Made by a program: the position numbers and the translations under genes. Source: Pseudobacteriovorax sp. (lineage in GTDB: Bacteria > Bdellovibrionota_B > Oligoflexia > Oligoflexales > Oligoflexaceae). Taken from it: DNA of 64,000 nucleotides. A model generated the notes under the pieces. The model had not been told where the DNA came from and did not search any database. It worked only from the letters and a program-made list of their open reading frames with translations. This document shows positions 16,929-27,900 of the stretch, one piece after another (positions within the stretch are counted from its first letter, which is position 1; every line of letters starts with the position of its first letter). The stretch is from positions 124,001-188,000 of the forward strand of contig JABSRP010000015.1 of the NCBI GenBank assembly GCA_013215145.1, read 5' to 3'.

Positions 16929-17981
16929 TTACTTTGTGCGACGTCCTGTGACTTCATGTCGAGACTCTACAAATAGTGTGACCTCTTCACGGTCATGAAA
17001 AAGCTGCTTACACCGAACCGTGCAGTCTAAATCTTGAGTTAGCAGCTCGATACAGTCTTTGACCGCCGCATAACGCTTTTTCATGGGCAGCTTAAGATTA
17101 AAAATAGCTCGTCTAGTCCAATTGTTGGCAAACCATTTGGCGATCAATTCGCTAACTTGATAAGGTTTTTCCACAATATCACAGACAAGTAGATCAACTT
17201 TTTCGGGCGGCCTGTAGTGGAAGGCATCTGTCGCTTCGTGGGACACTCGGCCCGATTGCATAAGTTTAGGATTCATCGGTCCATTATCTACGGAGTACAC
17301 CAAGTAATTTCGTTTGACGAGTTCATAGGTCCACCCACCTGGGGCCGCGCCTAGATCGACAGCTATTGGTAGACTTTCACTATTTTCGTGTTTTTCTAGT
17401 TTGTGTTCCGGAAACAAGATCCGAAAGGCCTCTTCCAGTTTAAGGCTAGATCGGGACGGGGCATCGCTCGATCGTCTGAGCCTTAGAATACCGTTTCGTT
17501 CGCGGCTGCAGTAGTTTTTAAGGCCGCAACCCACTACCGCCTGTTCGTAGTCTAGGAAGAAGACGTGAAGCGTCGGTAATTGAGGATCCCTGGAGATTTG
17601 TCCAGAGGTATGCAGAGCCTTTTCCAGAACCCTTTCAAACTTTTTTGAGAAATCTTGTATGCCTTTTGGTCCGTTAACAAGTAAGGACTCACAAAGGACT
17701 CCTTGAAAGCTCTGATCTTTTTCGATAGCTTCAAGGATTGGGTCAAGTTTGTTCTTTTCTGGTAAGGATGAAAGGGTTTCTGAAACCTTCATCATCTGAC
17801 GCGCAAAGACGCTTTCTTGAAGTGGGAAGGGGAATGCCGATCCCTTGAAAAATACATAGCCTTTGTCCTCAACAGTTCTAGTAAAGGAGGCGAAGTTTTT
17901 TTTGGAGCCCCAAGCGGCGAGTTCGGCAGCAAGGTCTTTTTCAAATCCTTGCCTACACTGTATAAGAAATTCATGGTCCAT
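16929..17981 (-). CDS. rlmM: 23S rRNA (cytidine-2498-2'-O)-methyltransferase
   Basis: 350 residues. N-terminal THUMP-like region MDHEFLIQCRQGFEKDLAAELAAWG, then a FtsJ-type Rossmann domain with VDLGAAPGGWTYEL (SAM site), YSVDNGPMNP, and VDLLVCDIVEKP. The K-D-K-E tetrad of 2'-O-methyltransferases is suggested by FNLKLPMKKRY. RlmM adds a methyl group to C2498 in the peptidyl transferase region of 23S rRNA. It is single-copy here, 81 bp upstream of kbl and divergent from a secreted CBM protein. Length is close to that of E. coli RlmM (366). Confidence 0.93.
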   Translation of the reverse strand: MDHEFLIQCRQGFEKDLAAELAAWGSKKNFASFTRTVEDKGYVFFKGSAFPFPLQESVFARQMMKVSETLSSLPEKNKLDPILEAIEKDQSFQGVLCESLLVNGPKGIQDFSKKFERVLEKALHTSGQISRDPQLPTLHVFFLDYEQAVVGCGLKNYCSRERNGILRLRRSSDAPSRSSLKLEEAFRILFPEHKLEKHENSESLPIAVDLGAAPGGWTYELVKRNYLVYSVDNGPMNPKLMQSGRVSHEATDAFHYRPPEKVDLLVCDIVEKPYQVSELIAKWFANNWTRRAIFNLKLPMKKRYAAVKDCIELLTQDLDCTVRCKQLFHDREEVTLFVESRHEVTGRRTK

Positions 17982-18276
17982 AGCGAATCGTCTCGGAAGG
18001 GAAAGTTTTAACTGCGAGGCGTGATTACCAAAATGTCATGCTGCTGGCAAGATCAACCGACATAAATGTAGAGAATGCTTCGATCGTTTCGATGAAGGTT
18101 TGCGGTATCAATAATATAACGTCCTATTATTGCTGAATAATATCCAACATTCCTGTCGGGTTTTAGAAAAATATATGAGTTCTTAATTGCCTTTGAATTG
18201 ACTACTAAATTGAGCGCCTGCTTGATACAACTATTTCATTGCAGCTAGTCCCATTGCTTTCTAACGGAGATTTAAA

Positions 18277-19080
18277 ATGAAACGTTATTTGTTGCTTCTC
18301 AACTCCCTAGTCCTATGGATCGCAAGTATTCCTCTTATGGCTTCGCCAGATGTCCAGCTTCTTCACGGGTATAGTTCAATCGGCTCCCGTTATGGGACGA
18401 CTTGGCAGAACTCTCTGATTGAAATTGCCGTAAAAAAAGCTGTGGACCCAGAAACTCAGAACGTATCCGTTGTTGTTGACGATTGCAATGGAGGCTGGGC
18501 CGTCGTGGATGCCGCATATGATGCGCCGATGGGTGACCTGCACGAGCGTTGGGTAATTGATGATGTTACGAAGGTTTTTCCTGTGAGATCTACGGGAGAT
18601 GCGTTTTATAACGAAATTTGCGACCTTATTTTAAGCGTAAAATACGACTTTGATGGTAAAACCGTGTGGGACAATAACTTTAACAGGAATCACTACATTC
18701 CTGCCAACGGTGGCGCTTATTTGACTAGTCCAGTTTTACTTGATGAAGCCTATTTGAGCCGTATTAGGCATGTGCGTGGGAATACTCTGTTTAATGGTTC
18801 GATTTACCTGCAGAATATAAGTCAAAACAAAAAGGTTTATGTCGTTTATACGACAGACGGTTGGCTAACCGAAAACGTTGTCGAGGCGCGCTACGAACCC
18901 TTTCAGAATTACGGTTATAGCACCGTTCCAAGCCCAAATGGTTTTGGTGTCGAATACTGGACTTTCAGTACCATTCTGAATGGGGTTGACGAAGTTGAAT
19001 TTGCTATTTCTTACGGAGTCGGTGCTCAGCAAATTTGGGATAATAACTGGGGGGGTAATTACCTCCTGACAGCACCGTAG
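18277..19080 (+). CDS. Secreted protein of two tandem CBM21-like domains
   Basis: 267 residues with a Sec signal peptide ending IPLMAS. Two modules follow, each ending in the CBM21 signature W-D-N-N. Module 1 (about 25-140): WQNSLIEIAVKK, VSVVVDDCNGGW, VWDNNFNRNHY. Module 2 (about 155-265): LFNGSIYLQNISQNKKVYVV, TTDGWLT, VEFAISYGV, IWDNNWGGNY. CBM21 binds starch or glycogen and is best known from fungal glucoamylases and the glycogen-targeting subunits of PP1. There is no catalytic domain, so this is a soluble polysaccharide-binding protein. ATG 18277 follows ACGGAG. It is monocistronic, with a 295-bp upstream region. Confidence 0.8.
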   Translation: MKRYLLLLNSLVLWIASIPLMASPDVQLLHGYSSIGSRYGTTWQNSLIEIAVKKAVDPETQNVSVVVDDCNGGWAVVDAAYDAPMGDLHERWVIDDVTKVFPVRSTGDAFYNEICDLILSVKYDFDGKTVWDNNFNRNHYIPANGGAYLTSPVLLDEAYLSRIRHVRGNTLFNGSIYLQNISQNKKVYVVYTTDGWLTENVVEARYEPFQNYGYSTVPSPNGFGVEYWTFSTILNGVDEVEFAISYGVGAQQIWDNNWGGNYLLTAP

Positions 19081-19106
19081 CTGGCGTTTCGCTTCCTTAG
19101 TTATGA

Positions 19107-20483
19107 CTAGTTTTCGAGAAAAGACTTCATAAGTTGATGTCCATCGAATTGGGCCTCAAGGGTCTTTAGAACGATAAAAACACCTCCGATTTTGCGATCA
19201 AGAAATACGACCTCCTTTGGTGGGGGTCTCATTTTAAAAGTTAACGCGTACTCTGCCCCCATCTTGGTGACTCTGCTTGGCAGATCACTATGAGCCCATA
19301 AGTAATGCCCTTTGCGACTCAGTAATGATTGGTTCGCCCTGGGATCGTCTTTGTGAAGCCACGGTTCGATGACCAATTGGGTCAGCTTCCAAAATTGATC
19401 ATGTAGTTTTTCCGAGTCATCAGGAGCCAAATACCCTACCTTGGTTGCGGCATTGATGCTTTCCTCTCGACGGTTGTAAAAGATCCCCTTTAGCATGGAT
19501 TTATAATCGTGCAAAAAGGTCTTCGGAAATTTTCTAATAGCTCCAAAATCTAACAAGATGATTTGATCTTGCTTACCGTTTTGATCGATCCTTATCTTGT
19601 AGTTGCCAAAGTGAGGGTCGGTTTGCATCAGGCCATAGTCGAATAACTCTGCCAAAAAAAGAAAGGCGTAGCTTTCGGCAAGTTGATGTTTACGATCTTG
19701 GTTGAGCGAATCGACCTCTTTGCTGTCGATTCCCACGCCTTCCTCAAAACTGGTTGCTATGAGTTTTTTGCTAGAAAACTGTGGATAGGTTTTTGGCACG
19801 ACGAATCTGGAATCGTCCTTAAGAAGACCATACATCACATCGGTATAGGAGAGCTCTCTCTCGTAATCGACTTCGTGACGAAGCATGGTCCTGACTTCGC
19901 TCAACATATCTTCGAAACCACTGCTATTTTTTGGTATGACTTTCAACATAGTTAGCATGGACTTTAAGGCTTTGATGTCATTGTCGATTGCTTTAGAGAC
20001 CCCTGGGTATTGGATCTTTAGACAAATGACTTCGCCTGTTTGTTTTATGGTTGCCTTGTGAACTTGTCCCATGGATGCGGCCGCAAGAGCATCCCTATCG
20101 ATTTCTAACAGCTCCATCTGCTCAGGGCTAAGGCGTTTTTGAATGATGGGTGCAATGGCTTCCCAATCAAGCGGTGGACTGTCTTCATTTAATGCCTTTA
20201 AAGCCTTCACAACTTCTTTAGGAAAAAAATGCTCGCCATATAGTGCCATCATTTGGCCCACTTTCATAAGGCTTCCTTTGAGGTGACCCAGCTCGTTAGC
20301 CAGAAGTTTGGCTTGGGCCTCGAGTAAGGCTTGAAAACTCGAGTGTTTGGTATCCTTGTCGGAAAATATATTCTTCATCGAGTTTGCCGCGATCGACGAC
20401 GAGGACTTGACGGCAATTTTTGTAAGGGAGAGACCACGATCGAAAAAACCTGAACGAATTTTTTTTATTGTTTTTTTTGCCAT
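19107..20483 (-). CDS. ABC1/UbiB-family atypical kinase (AarF-like)
   Basis: 458 residues. Family landmarks: KVGQMMALYGEHFFP (KxGQ motif), the Ala-rich loop AAASMGQVH in place of the glycine loop, LKIQYPG with the invariant lysine, QTDPHFGNY catalytic loop, and LLDFGAIRKF. There is no C-terminal transmembrane pair of the E. coli UbiB type, placing it nearer the soluble ADCK/ABC1 branch. Members are ATPases or kinases tied to isoprenoid lipid or quinone metabolism. It is encoded alone, convergent with the CBM21 gene. The function is likely quinone- or lipid-linked, but no quinone genes are near. Confidence 0.88.
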   Translation of the reverse strand: MAKKTIKKIRSGFFDRGLSLTKIAVKSSSSIAANSMKNIFSDKDTKHSSFQALLEAQAKLLANELGHLKGSLMKVGQMMALYGEHFFPKEVVKALKALNEDSPPLDWEAIAPIIQKRLSPEQMELLEIDRDALAAASMGQVHKATIKQTGEVICLKIQYPGVSKAIDNDIKALKSMLTMLKVIPKNSSGFEDMLSEVRTMLRHEVDYERELSYTDVMYGLLKDDSRFVVPKTYPQFSSKKLIATSFEEGVGIDSKEVDSLNQDRKHQLAESYAFLFLAELFDYGLMQTDPHFGNYKIRIDQNGKQDQIILLDFGAIRKFPKTFLHDYKSMLKGIFYNRREESINAATKVGYLAPDDSEKLHDQFWKLTQLVIEPWLHKDDPRANQSLLSRKGHYLWAHSDLPSRVTKMGAEYALTFKMRPPPKEVVFLDRKIGGVFIVLKTLEAQFDGHQLMKSFLEN

Positions 20484-20760
20484 GTAGGTCCTGTTCTTTC
20501 TTTAGTCAGCGTAACAATGACAGCTCCATGACTGCCTTTAGCCACCCTACCACGATTAGATGTGATGATGGTAAGTAAGCACTAAACTGCAACGGTCAAA
20601 TCCATCAAGTGCCGATCTGGCTTACAAATAAGCTCTCTTTTGAGGTCTTTGTATAGCTCTGTAAATGCTTGGAAATATTATTTTTTTATAGTCCGTGTAA
20701 AATTATCTTTAGTATTTTATTTGGCTGCCGATCGCCAACTTTTGGACTGGAGGAGGGGAA

Positions 20761-21183
20761 ATGAGATTTATTGCAATTGTATGTTTGTGGTTGATCGCTC
20801 AGCTGCCGTTAACCGAGTCAGTTGATGCGAGTCCCGAGGTTGACGTGGAGCGTTTATCTTGCCAGCAGCTTAGTGATCTTACAGGCTTTGCTGGTAGGTA
20901 TGTTCTTCGGGGTTATGGCGGCATGAGGGATGTTGAGGTCTCAAGAGTTTCCTCTGGACGTTACTCCTTGGTAGAAAAGACTCAAAGTGACGAAAACTCA
21001 GCACTGCGCATGGTGCTATTAACATGCCGCACCAATAACCAAAAACTTGTGCTCGGGAGCGAGTTGCTTAGCTCTTCGGCAAAGGATAATTCGGAAGATG
21101 CTTCTTTATACGCGGTCACGAGACAAGGTAACAGCTGGCGTCTAAATTCTCTTGCTGAACAGTTGATTCTAGAACGACGTTAG
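20761..21183 (+). CDS. Secreted protein, unknown
   Basis: 140 residues with a signal peptide MRFIAIVCLWLIAQLPLTESVDASPEV. GGAGGAGGGG precedes ATG 20761. The mature part of about 115 residues contains two cysteines (CQQLSDLTG and LLTCRTNN) that may form a disulfide, and beta-strand-like GRYVLRGYGGMRDVEVSRVSSGRYSLV. No known domain was recognised. Flanking genes are unrelated. A periplasmic location is predicted from the signal sequence alone. Confidence 0.65.
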   Translation: MRFIAIVCLWLIAQLPLTESVDASPEVDVERLSCQQLSDLTGFAGRYVLRGYGGMRDVEVSRVSSGRYSLVEKTQSDENSALRMVLLTCRTNNQKLVLGSELLSSSAKDNSEDASLYAVTRQGNSWRLNSLAEQLILERR

Positions 21184-21266
21184 GATCTGGTCTCTGAAGC
21201 TTCATTGCGAGTGGGCGAATGGTCTCGGTCAACTATGAGAACTTTTCTTCTACAATCCATAAGATT

Positions 21267-21710
21267 TTAGGGTGAGGAAAGTCTTGAGAATCGTTTGTAT
21301 TTGATTATCAAGATTGGTATAAAAAAAAGTGTCAGCAACACGTCGCTTGGATCCATGATGAGTTGCCAGCCTCCTAAATTGTAACCCAGTATCTCAGCCA
21401 TCCTTTTGACTAATAAAGAATGAAAGTCATGTCCAGTCTGAGTGAGTTTTATAAAGATAAGGTAAGAGCTCGAAAGAATAGCAGAAGACACCTCATGAGC
21501 ATAATTCCATTTACTCGTCCATGAACCTAGAATGACCAAAATCTGGAAACCAATGATAATACCAAAAAAGTCTGATAGCTTGCCACTAATCCAAGTAGGA
21601 TAGTGTGTTTTTAAGAAATGATTGTTAAAAATAATCCCTAAAATACAAAGAATAAGAAGGATTCTATCTAAATAATATTTTGAGTCCTCTTGGGGCAACT
21701 TGACTCTCAT
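21267..21710 (-). CDS. Membrane protein with GKLSDFFG motif
   Basis: 147 residues with about four hydrophobic helices. The HYPTWISGKLSDFFG segment after the first helix and the late MDPSDVLLTL segment are conserved in uncharacterised membrane proteins of several phyla. The start ATG lies next to the preceding gene's stop (0-1 nt), so the two are probably translated together. Function is unknown. The acidic and glycine residues within membrane segments would suit a transporter or enzyme more than a structural protein; this is inference. Confidence 0.7.
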   Translation of the reverse strand: MRVKLPQEDSKYYLDRILLILCILGIIFNNHFLKTHYPTWISGKLSDFFGIIIGFQILVILGSWTSKWNYAHEVSSAILSSSYLIFIKLTQTGHDFHSLLVKRMAEILGYNLGGWQLIMDPSDVLLTLFFIPILIIKYKRFSRLSSP

Positions 21711-22643
21711 TTAAGGCTCGATAGTTGGGTTTTCTGCCTTGATTTCAAGCAAAATTTCTGAAAATTTCTCCGAAAAAGGATCGCGGTCCCCATGTTTATT
21801 TTCGTCAATGAATACGGTCACAACACCCTTTTGAAAGTAGGGAGCTAAAACTAAAAATACTAATGGAGACTCCTGGTTGAGGCCGAAGTAGTCTAATGCT
21901 ACGGCATCTGGTTGCCCGATATCTTCAACCTTAATGTCTACTATGTCATTTGGTGAAATACCTGATCCAAGGTTAACGATATATAGCAGCAAATCATCTA
22001 TCTCGCTTTCTGAAAATAATGAAGAATCTGGTTGCAGTTTGAAAACATCCTCTTTGCTGTCATAAGTTGTAATTTCCGATGCATAAAACATCCCTTCATA
22101 GAACGTGCCGTCATCGGTTTCCATATCCCATAGGATTTGGTCTTGGGAAAATAAATCATTTATGATTCCAACGCCCGAGTCATGAGTTGCATTTTCATCT
22201 CCAGAATCAACACTCAGGTCCTGAGAATCACCGGCATTTATATTGATACAGTTTTGGCTATCAAAATACCTCAGGTGCTCGCCAATAGTGGAGCTGACAC
22301 TTGTGTCTTCTGTGTTTACGATTTGTTCGATAGTGCAGATAAGGCTAAGGTCCAGGGTAGGGTTTGCTGTTTTCAATACCATTTTCTGGTCACCTTCATG
22401 AGGAAAATCATCTGTTTCTCGAAGGACTACGATATGCCTATCCTCATCTATGGAGAATGCGCGAATAGGTATCAAGCTTCCCGCTGGAGTCTTTTTTGCT
22501 GGGTTCTTTGCAACTGGTACGGTTTGCGTTGGTGGGCCACAGGTTCCGCCATGATCGTTTTGGCAACGACGTTTGCTCTCCGCAAGGCATGCAAGTACTG
22601 CAACCAATACCAGCACTAGGTCAATGAGTTTTCGCCAGGACAC
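21711..22643 (-). CDS. Putative lipoprotein, unknown function
   Basis: 310 residues. The signal peptide MSWRKLIDLVLVLVAVLAC ends in a lipobox-like L-A-C, followed by RRCQNDHGGTCGPP with two further cysteines. The mature region is acidic, with beta-strand patterns and segments such as VVTVFIDENKHGDRDPFSEKF. It lies immediately upstream of a membrane protein gene, forming a two-gene unit. No domain was recognised. The GDRDP and D/N-rich stretches could bind calcium, which is conjecture. Confidence 0.65.
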   Translation of the reverse strand: MSWRKLIDLVLVLVAVLACLAESKRRCQNDHGGTCGPPTQTVPVAKNPAKKTPAGSLIPIRAFSIDEDRHIVVLRETDDFPHEGDQKMVLKTANPTLDLSLICTIEQIVNTEDTSVSSTIGEHLRYFDSQNCININAGDSQDLSVDSGDENATHDSGVGIINDLFSQDQILWDMETDDGTFYEGMFYASEITTYDSKEDVFKLQPDSSLFSESEIDDLLLYIVNLGSGISPNDIVDIKVEDIGQPDAVALDYFGLNQESPLVFLVLAPYFQKGVVTVFIDENKHGDRDPFSEKFSEILLEIKAENPTIEP

Positions 22644-22843
22644 GATGCTTTCCTTAGAACGTAGGTTTAAGGCTCTATCGGAAATCTGTAGCAGTTTGTT
22701 TAGATAATTCGATAAATCAGAGACTTTAGGCAGAAAAAACGACAGAAAAACCAGAATTAGAAATACTTCGAAGTAGAAATCAAGTCTGTGATACTTTATG
22801 GCTTTGTAAGCGAAATGGAATAAATCGCATCGGGATTTAATAA

Positions 22844-24784
22844 CTAGGAAGCTCGATTAGCTTCGCTGACCCCTAAATACTGATATAAAACGATGGTGCA
22901 ATCATCCTCCTGAGGGTGGGACTGCCAAATATCTTTACAGCGACTTGTGATGCGCTTAAGGGTCTGTTCTGCAGACTGGTTAGAAGCTTCAAGTATACTA
23001 CGAAGGGCTCTATGATTGAAGGCGGCCCCATCTGGTCCAGTGTTTTCAAAAAGACCGTCGGTATACATTAAAATTAAATCTCCAGGCATGAGTTGTCTGG
23101 TCCTTATATTGACTTTGAGGCGTGATTGCTCGAAAAGGCCAAGGGGGCTTCCAGGGCAGGGTATGGTTGAGGTTTTCTCTCCGCTATAAATCATCAGTGG
23201 CGTATGGCCAGCGGAACTACAGGTAAGTAAACCTGATTTAATATCAAGACAAACTAAACCAAGTGTCATGCCTAGTTTAGGCTTGGTTTCGATCTTTAGG
23301 ACGATGCTATGTAGAGTCTCAATTATATGGTGGAACAAAGATGGAATGTCATAAACCACGTTATTGCTTAGATATGGTTCTAAGATGGTTTCAATACTAC
23401 CTTTAGCAACTCCGGTAATCATAGCAGCAGGTAGTCCATGACCTGTGACATCGGCACAAAGCAAAAAAACCCTCTCATTAAATGGGTCGTAGTAGCTTCC
23501 AAACCAGTCTCCTCCGGTATCATGAGCTGATTGATAATGGAAAGCCATATTCATACCCCTAATATTGCTTCCTTTTTGATTGAAACGATCCTGAACTTTG
23601 TTAGCTTTACCAATCTCTTGATCTAGATGGATTTTTCTAAGCAGCTGACGTTGATCATCGCGGAATTTTAAAACAGAAACTATAATCAATGCGCTGGCGA
23701 CAAACAGTGCTCCCCAGTGAGAATGCAGTCCCCTCCAGGGTAAGTAGCCCATACCTGAGATGACGTCATAGAAAACGAGTAAGAAAATCCCGGCTATGCT
23801 AATAGCGTAAAGTATCGCGATGCGGTCGCCGCGGAGCGCGAATTTTGTGATGATAGTAGTCTGGATACCGAGAGTTGAGATCATTAATAACTGTGTCGGA
23901 AGTATGAAAAAGTTCATGGCGACGGCGTTAAACGTGATAAGAAGTCCTGAGGCTGCTGTAAAAACAAGGGCTCCTTTGGCTAAGAATTCGAGAAAACGGG
24001 GTACGTACTCTCGATTGATAGTCAGTAAAAATAATGTGTTGAAAGAACATATGGCTGGGATGGCTATCGTTCCTACCGCTAAAAAAGTTTGGTTGGTGAC
24101 AAAAAGTTGTGAGATAGGAAAAATGGGGACCCCAACGAGTGAAAAACTTGTGGAAAAGCAAAAAAGCCCTAAGTATCCAGCGCCATATTTGTTTTTTGAC
24201 AGGATACCAATGGATAAGGTCAAGATTCCGATAATACTCATAACGGTTATCATAAGTAGAATGTCCCACTGGCTTAAAATCAAATCTAAGAAGGCTGAGC
24301 TGTGCTCGTTGAAAGAAGAGCCAGTAAGAAAAATTCCGATATTAGCGTGATTGGAATATAGCCGAAGGTAGAGGTGCCGACCTAATTGCTGCTTTTCCAA
24401 GGGAAACAGAATATAGTGGAAACCCTTAAATGTGGCTTTCCCATCTTGCCTGATAATACCTGTTTCGAAAACTTTTTCTCTATCGATAAAAAACTGTCCC
24501 ACAAGGTCTATACCCGCAGTAAAAAAGACCGGATCCTTGTAAGGCAAATTAGGTATCTTGAGTCGCATCCAGCAGTTCTGGAGACCTTGACATCCTTTTG
24601 GACGCATGTCCTGAGTGACGGTCCACTTGGCGTTTGACTCCAAATAGGTCCAATCGATTTGACCTTGGGCATCCATGGCGTCGCCGGAAATATACTCCCA
24701 AGTTTGGTTGTCGTGCTTCGCCAAGGACAATTCAGGCTTGAGGAAAATTACCCCGGAAAATGCTATAATTAGTAAATAAATCAA
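22844..24784 (-). CDS. 7TM receptor-type SpoIIE/PP2C serine phosphatase
   Basis: 646 residues. A signal-like N-terminus precedes a 150-residue periplasmic domain resembling 7TMR-DISM extracellular regions (TWTVTQDMRP-like WMRLKIPNLP segment). Seven hydrophobic helices follow at about residues 175-380, then a short coiled segment DDQRQLLRKIHLDQEIGKANKVQ. The PP2C domain (about 410-640) has GGDWFGSYYD, LLCADVTGHGLPAAM and LILMYTDGLFENTGPDG with the metal-binding Asp residues present. Such proteins dephosphorylate STAS anti-sigma antagonists in response to external signals. A STAS protein is encoded 28 kb away. ATG 24784 is the start. Confidence 0.9.
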   Translation of the reverse strand: MIYLLIIAFSGVIFLKPELSLAKHDNQTWEYISGDAMDAQGQIDWTYLESNAKWTVTQDMRPKGCQGLQNCWMRLKIPNLPYKDPVFFTAGIDLVGQFFIDREKVFETGIIRQDGKATFKGFHYILFPLEKQQLGRHLYLRLYSNHANIGIFLTGSSFNEHSSAFLDLILSQWDILLMITVMSIIGILTLSIGILSKNKYGAGYLGLFCFSTSFSLVGVPIFPISQLFVTNQTFLAVGTIAIPAICSFNTLFLLTINREYVPRFLEFLAKGALVFTAASGLLITFNAVAMNFFILPTQLLMISTLGIQTTIITKFALRGDRIAILYAISIAGIFLLVFYDVISGMGYLPWRGLHSHWGALFVASALIIVSVLKFRDDQRQLLRKIHLDQEIGKANKVQDRFNQKGSNIRGMNMAFHYQSAHDTGGDWFGSYYDPFNERVFLLCADVTGHGLPAAMITGVAKGSIETILEPYLSNNVVYDIPSLFHHIIETLHSIVLKIETKPKLGMTLGLVCLDIKSGLLTCSSAGHTPLMIYSGEKTSTIPCPGSPLGLFEQSRLKVNIRTRQLMPGDLILMYTDGLFENTGPDGAAFNHRALRSILEASNQSAEQTLKRITSRCKDIWQSHPQEDDCTIVLYQYLGVSEANRAS

Positions 24785-24952
24785 ATGCTTAAGTCATCCG
24801 TACTCAATAGGGACGTACAACCATAAAATACCACGTAAACCGTAGAACTTACTTGCCTAATAGCTTCCATCGATTAGCTTCTGAAGGTCTGTGGACGCCT
24901 GGCTTTCGAATCTTTATACTGATTTTTTTAATGGTATAAGGATACGGCCAAA

Positions 24953-27900
24953 ATGCTAAATCACGATCTGCCGTTTGCCGTGGATATAGCCGATGTCCCC
25001 GAAACTGAGTTTCAACCACTTTGGCAACACCTTGAGCGTGAGCTAGGTCGTGACTATAAAAAGAACGTTGTCAATAAAGCAAAGAAGCTTTTTCCCTATC
25101 AAGTTCGTTCCATCGAATTGGTGGGAGAAGAGGGAATCGGTAAGGTTGAAGAGTCTGGAGAAACCTATACCGTTAGTTTCAGCCTACCCGTTTTTGATAT
25201 GGCCTCGGGGTACTCATCCATCCAATGCACTTGCCAAAACGAGCTATTTTCCTTAGAGCCTGTTCGCTGTCATCATATGTGGCAAGTCCAACATGGGTTG
25301 GCTAAGGTATTAAAAGCTCAATTCCACGAAAAAAACCAGTCTGACCAAGATGTTTCTGAGTTCTTGGATTCCTTGAAGTCATTGATACCAGATGCAGCCC
25401 TCCCAGAGGAAGTATCCAGCGATGAAAGGCTGTTCTTACAATTAGATGAAAATGGTAAGCTCAGCCCTTTTGTTAAAAGAAAAAAACTAGACTCTTGGAC
25501 AAGCGGTCGCCGCGTTGCTTGGAATAAACTGGTCTTGTTCCGTGATAGCTTGGAAAGGCAATCAGCAGAATCGCTTCTTGGAATACTTCCAGAATCCGAT
25601 CAAGATCCCGAATTATGGCATGTTATTCAAGCTATTCAAGATTCTGACTGCCCTATGGAAACTGTAGACCAGCAACCAATCAAAATTGTGGAGGCTAGTC
25701 TTACCCTTAAGGGTAAAGTTCGCGACGAGTCTCTTAGCGTACGACCAGAGTTTTCCTTGGGGGTTTCGGTCCATCATTTTGTTGAGGGTCTTGGGGCCAT
25801 TGGTTGGGATCTGAAACGTGGACTTGTCGCATATACCAAATTAAACCGGGAAATGATTGCCTTTTATGAGAAGATGGGAGTCTCCGAAGTCTCGATTCCA
25901 CTGGAGCAGAAGGACAAGCTTTTTCAGTATTTAGGTCAACTGGGTAAAAAGCTTTCCTTCGATATCGAAGATGGCAGTTACGAGAAAAAGCCCGCGTCCG
26001 ATACCATTTTCTTTCGATTTACGCCCTTGCGAGAGGTTGGTTGTAATCTAGAGATTTTCGTGAAGCCCTCTCCTACTGGTAGTTATTTTGCTCCTGGAAC
26101 CGGAGAGGTAGAGGTGCTAGATTTGTCGGATGCCTCAGATCCGGTCTATAGAACTCGCGATTTGTGGAAAGAGCAAAGCCTCGCCGAATCCGTAGTCACG
26201 GACCTTGGTCTTTCACAGTTTCCTTGGCGCGGGAATCGTCTGGTGCTCACTCGCGACGATGATGTGGTAGATATTTTGGACCGATTAGCTCACCTTAACG
26301 ATGCTTATGTCATCGTAGTGGAATGGCCTCAGCATGTTAAAAAGTCAGCGGAGGATTACGATCAGTCGGTAGCTATAGAAGAACAACCGATTCGGCTTGC
26401 AGTAGGTGAGGCAAAAGACTGGTTTCAGGTGGAAGGAGAGATTGAGATCGATGGTACCTCGGTTTCACTTCAAGAGCTTTTGAAGGCACTTCGCCAAAAG
26501 CGAAAGTATATTCAGCTGAAAAACGGCCAATGGTCTAAAATATCGAACTCTTTTAAGGAGAAGCTGCGCGAGCTGTCAGAATCCCTGGATATGGATCCTG
26601 AGTCTGAAGACCTGTATGCGAATCCTGCTTCGGAAACCCTTGATAAATTGATTTCTGAGGAAGCTATATCCCTGCGACATGCTGCTAGGGAGTGGTGGGC
26701 CATTCGGAAGAAGTTTGACCGAACCGTAGCGATTGATGAGTCGCTTCCTAAAGCTTTTAAAGCGCAATTGAGGCCATATCAATTGACTGGTTACAACTGG
26801 CTTAATCGATTAGCTCAGTGGGGGATGGGGGCATGCCTTGCCGACGATATGGGACTCGGGAAGACCATCCAAACCTTGGCTGTTCTGGATAAGCATCACC
26901 TTAAAGGTCCCTCTCTTGTTGTGGCTCCACTTTCCGTCGTGAGTAATTGGTCCGCGGAATCTCTACGGTTTAGTAGTCACCTTAGACCCGTGGTCTATAG
27001 AGATGAAGGAAGGGCTCGCTGCTTATCATCTCTAAAACCAGGTGATATGGTGGTGCTCAGCTATGGTCTTGCCTGGAGGGATATCGAGGCTCTGAAACAA
27101 GTTCAATGGAATATTTTGGTCCTAGATGAGGCCCAAAACATCAAAAACGCCAGGAGTAAAACTGCGAAGGCACTGCAGAGCCTTAACAAACGCTGGGCCT
27201 TAGCTCTTTCAGGCACACCTATTGAGAATCACCTAGGCGATCTCTGGAGCCTATTTAGAACCATTAATCCGAGTCTTTTGGGGTCTTGGGAAAGATTTAG
27301 AGCCTGCTATGGTTTTCCCATATCCAGGGACAATAGTGAGAGAGCCAGAGCATCATTATCGCGACGGATACAACCGTTCATACTACGACGACTAAAGAAA
27401 GATCATTTGAAAGAACTGCCTCCCAAAACCGAGGTCACCCTCGAGGTGAAGATGAGCGAGGAGGAGATGGAAGTCTATCAAGCCCTAAGGTTGGAGGCTT
27501 TAGATCGACTGGATACCCAGGATGATGATGTTCATGAGGAAAAGAAACGCTTACAAATTTTGAGCGCTTTAACCCGGCTTAGGCAAGCATCTTGTCATCC
27601 AAGTTTGGTTTACGAGCAGTGGAATCGCTCCTCATCTAAGTTGGAGCTGTTTATAGACTTAGTCAAGCAGCTTAAGCAAGGTCAACATAAAGTCCTGGTT
27701 TTTAGTCAATTTACGAGACACCTAAAACTGGTGAAGGATCGGATTGAAGCCGAACATTTCACCTATGAATACCTCGACGGATCGAGCTCATTGAGAGCAA
27801 GACAGGAAGCCATTACCAACTTTCAAGCAGGCCATAGCGATATGTTTTTGATCTCTTTGAAGGCCGGAGGGACTGGAATCACATTGACAGAGGCAGATTA

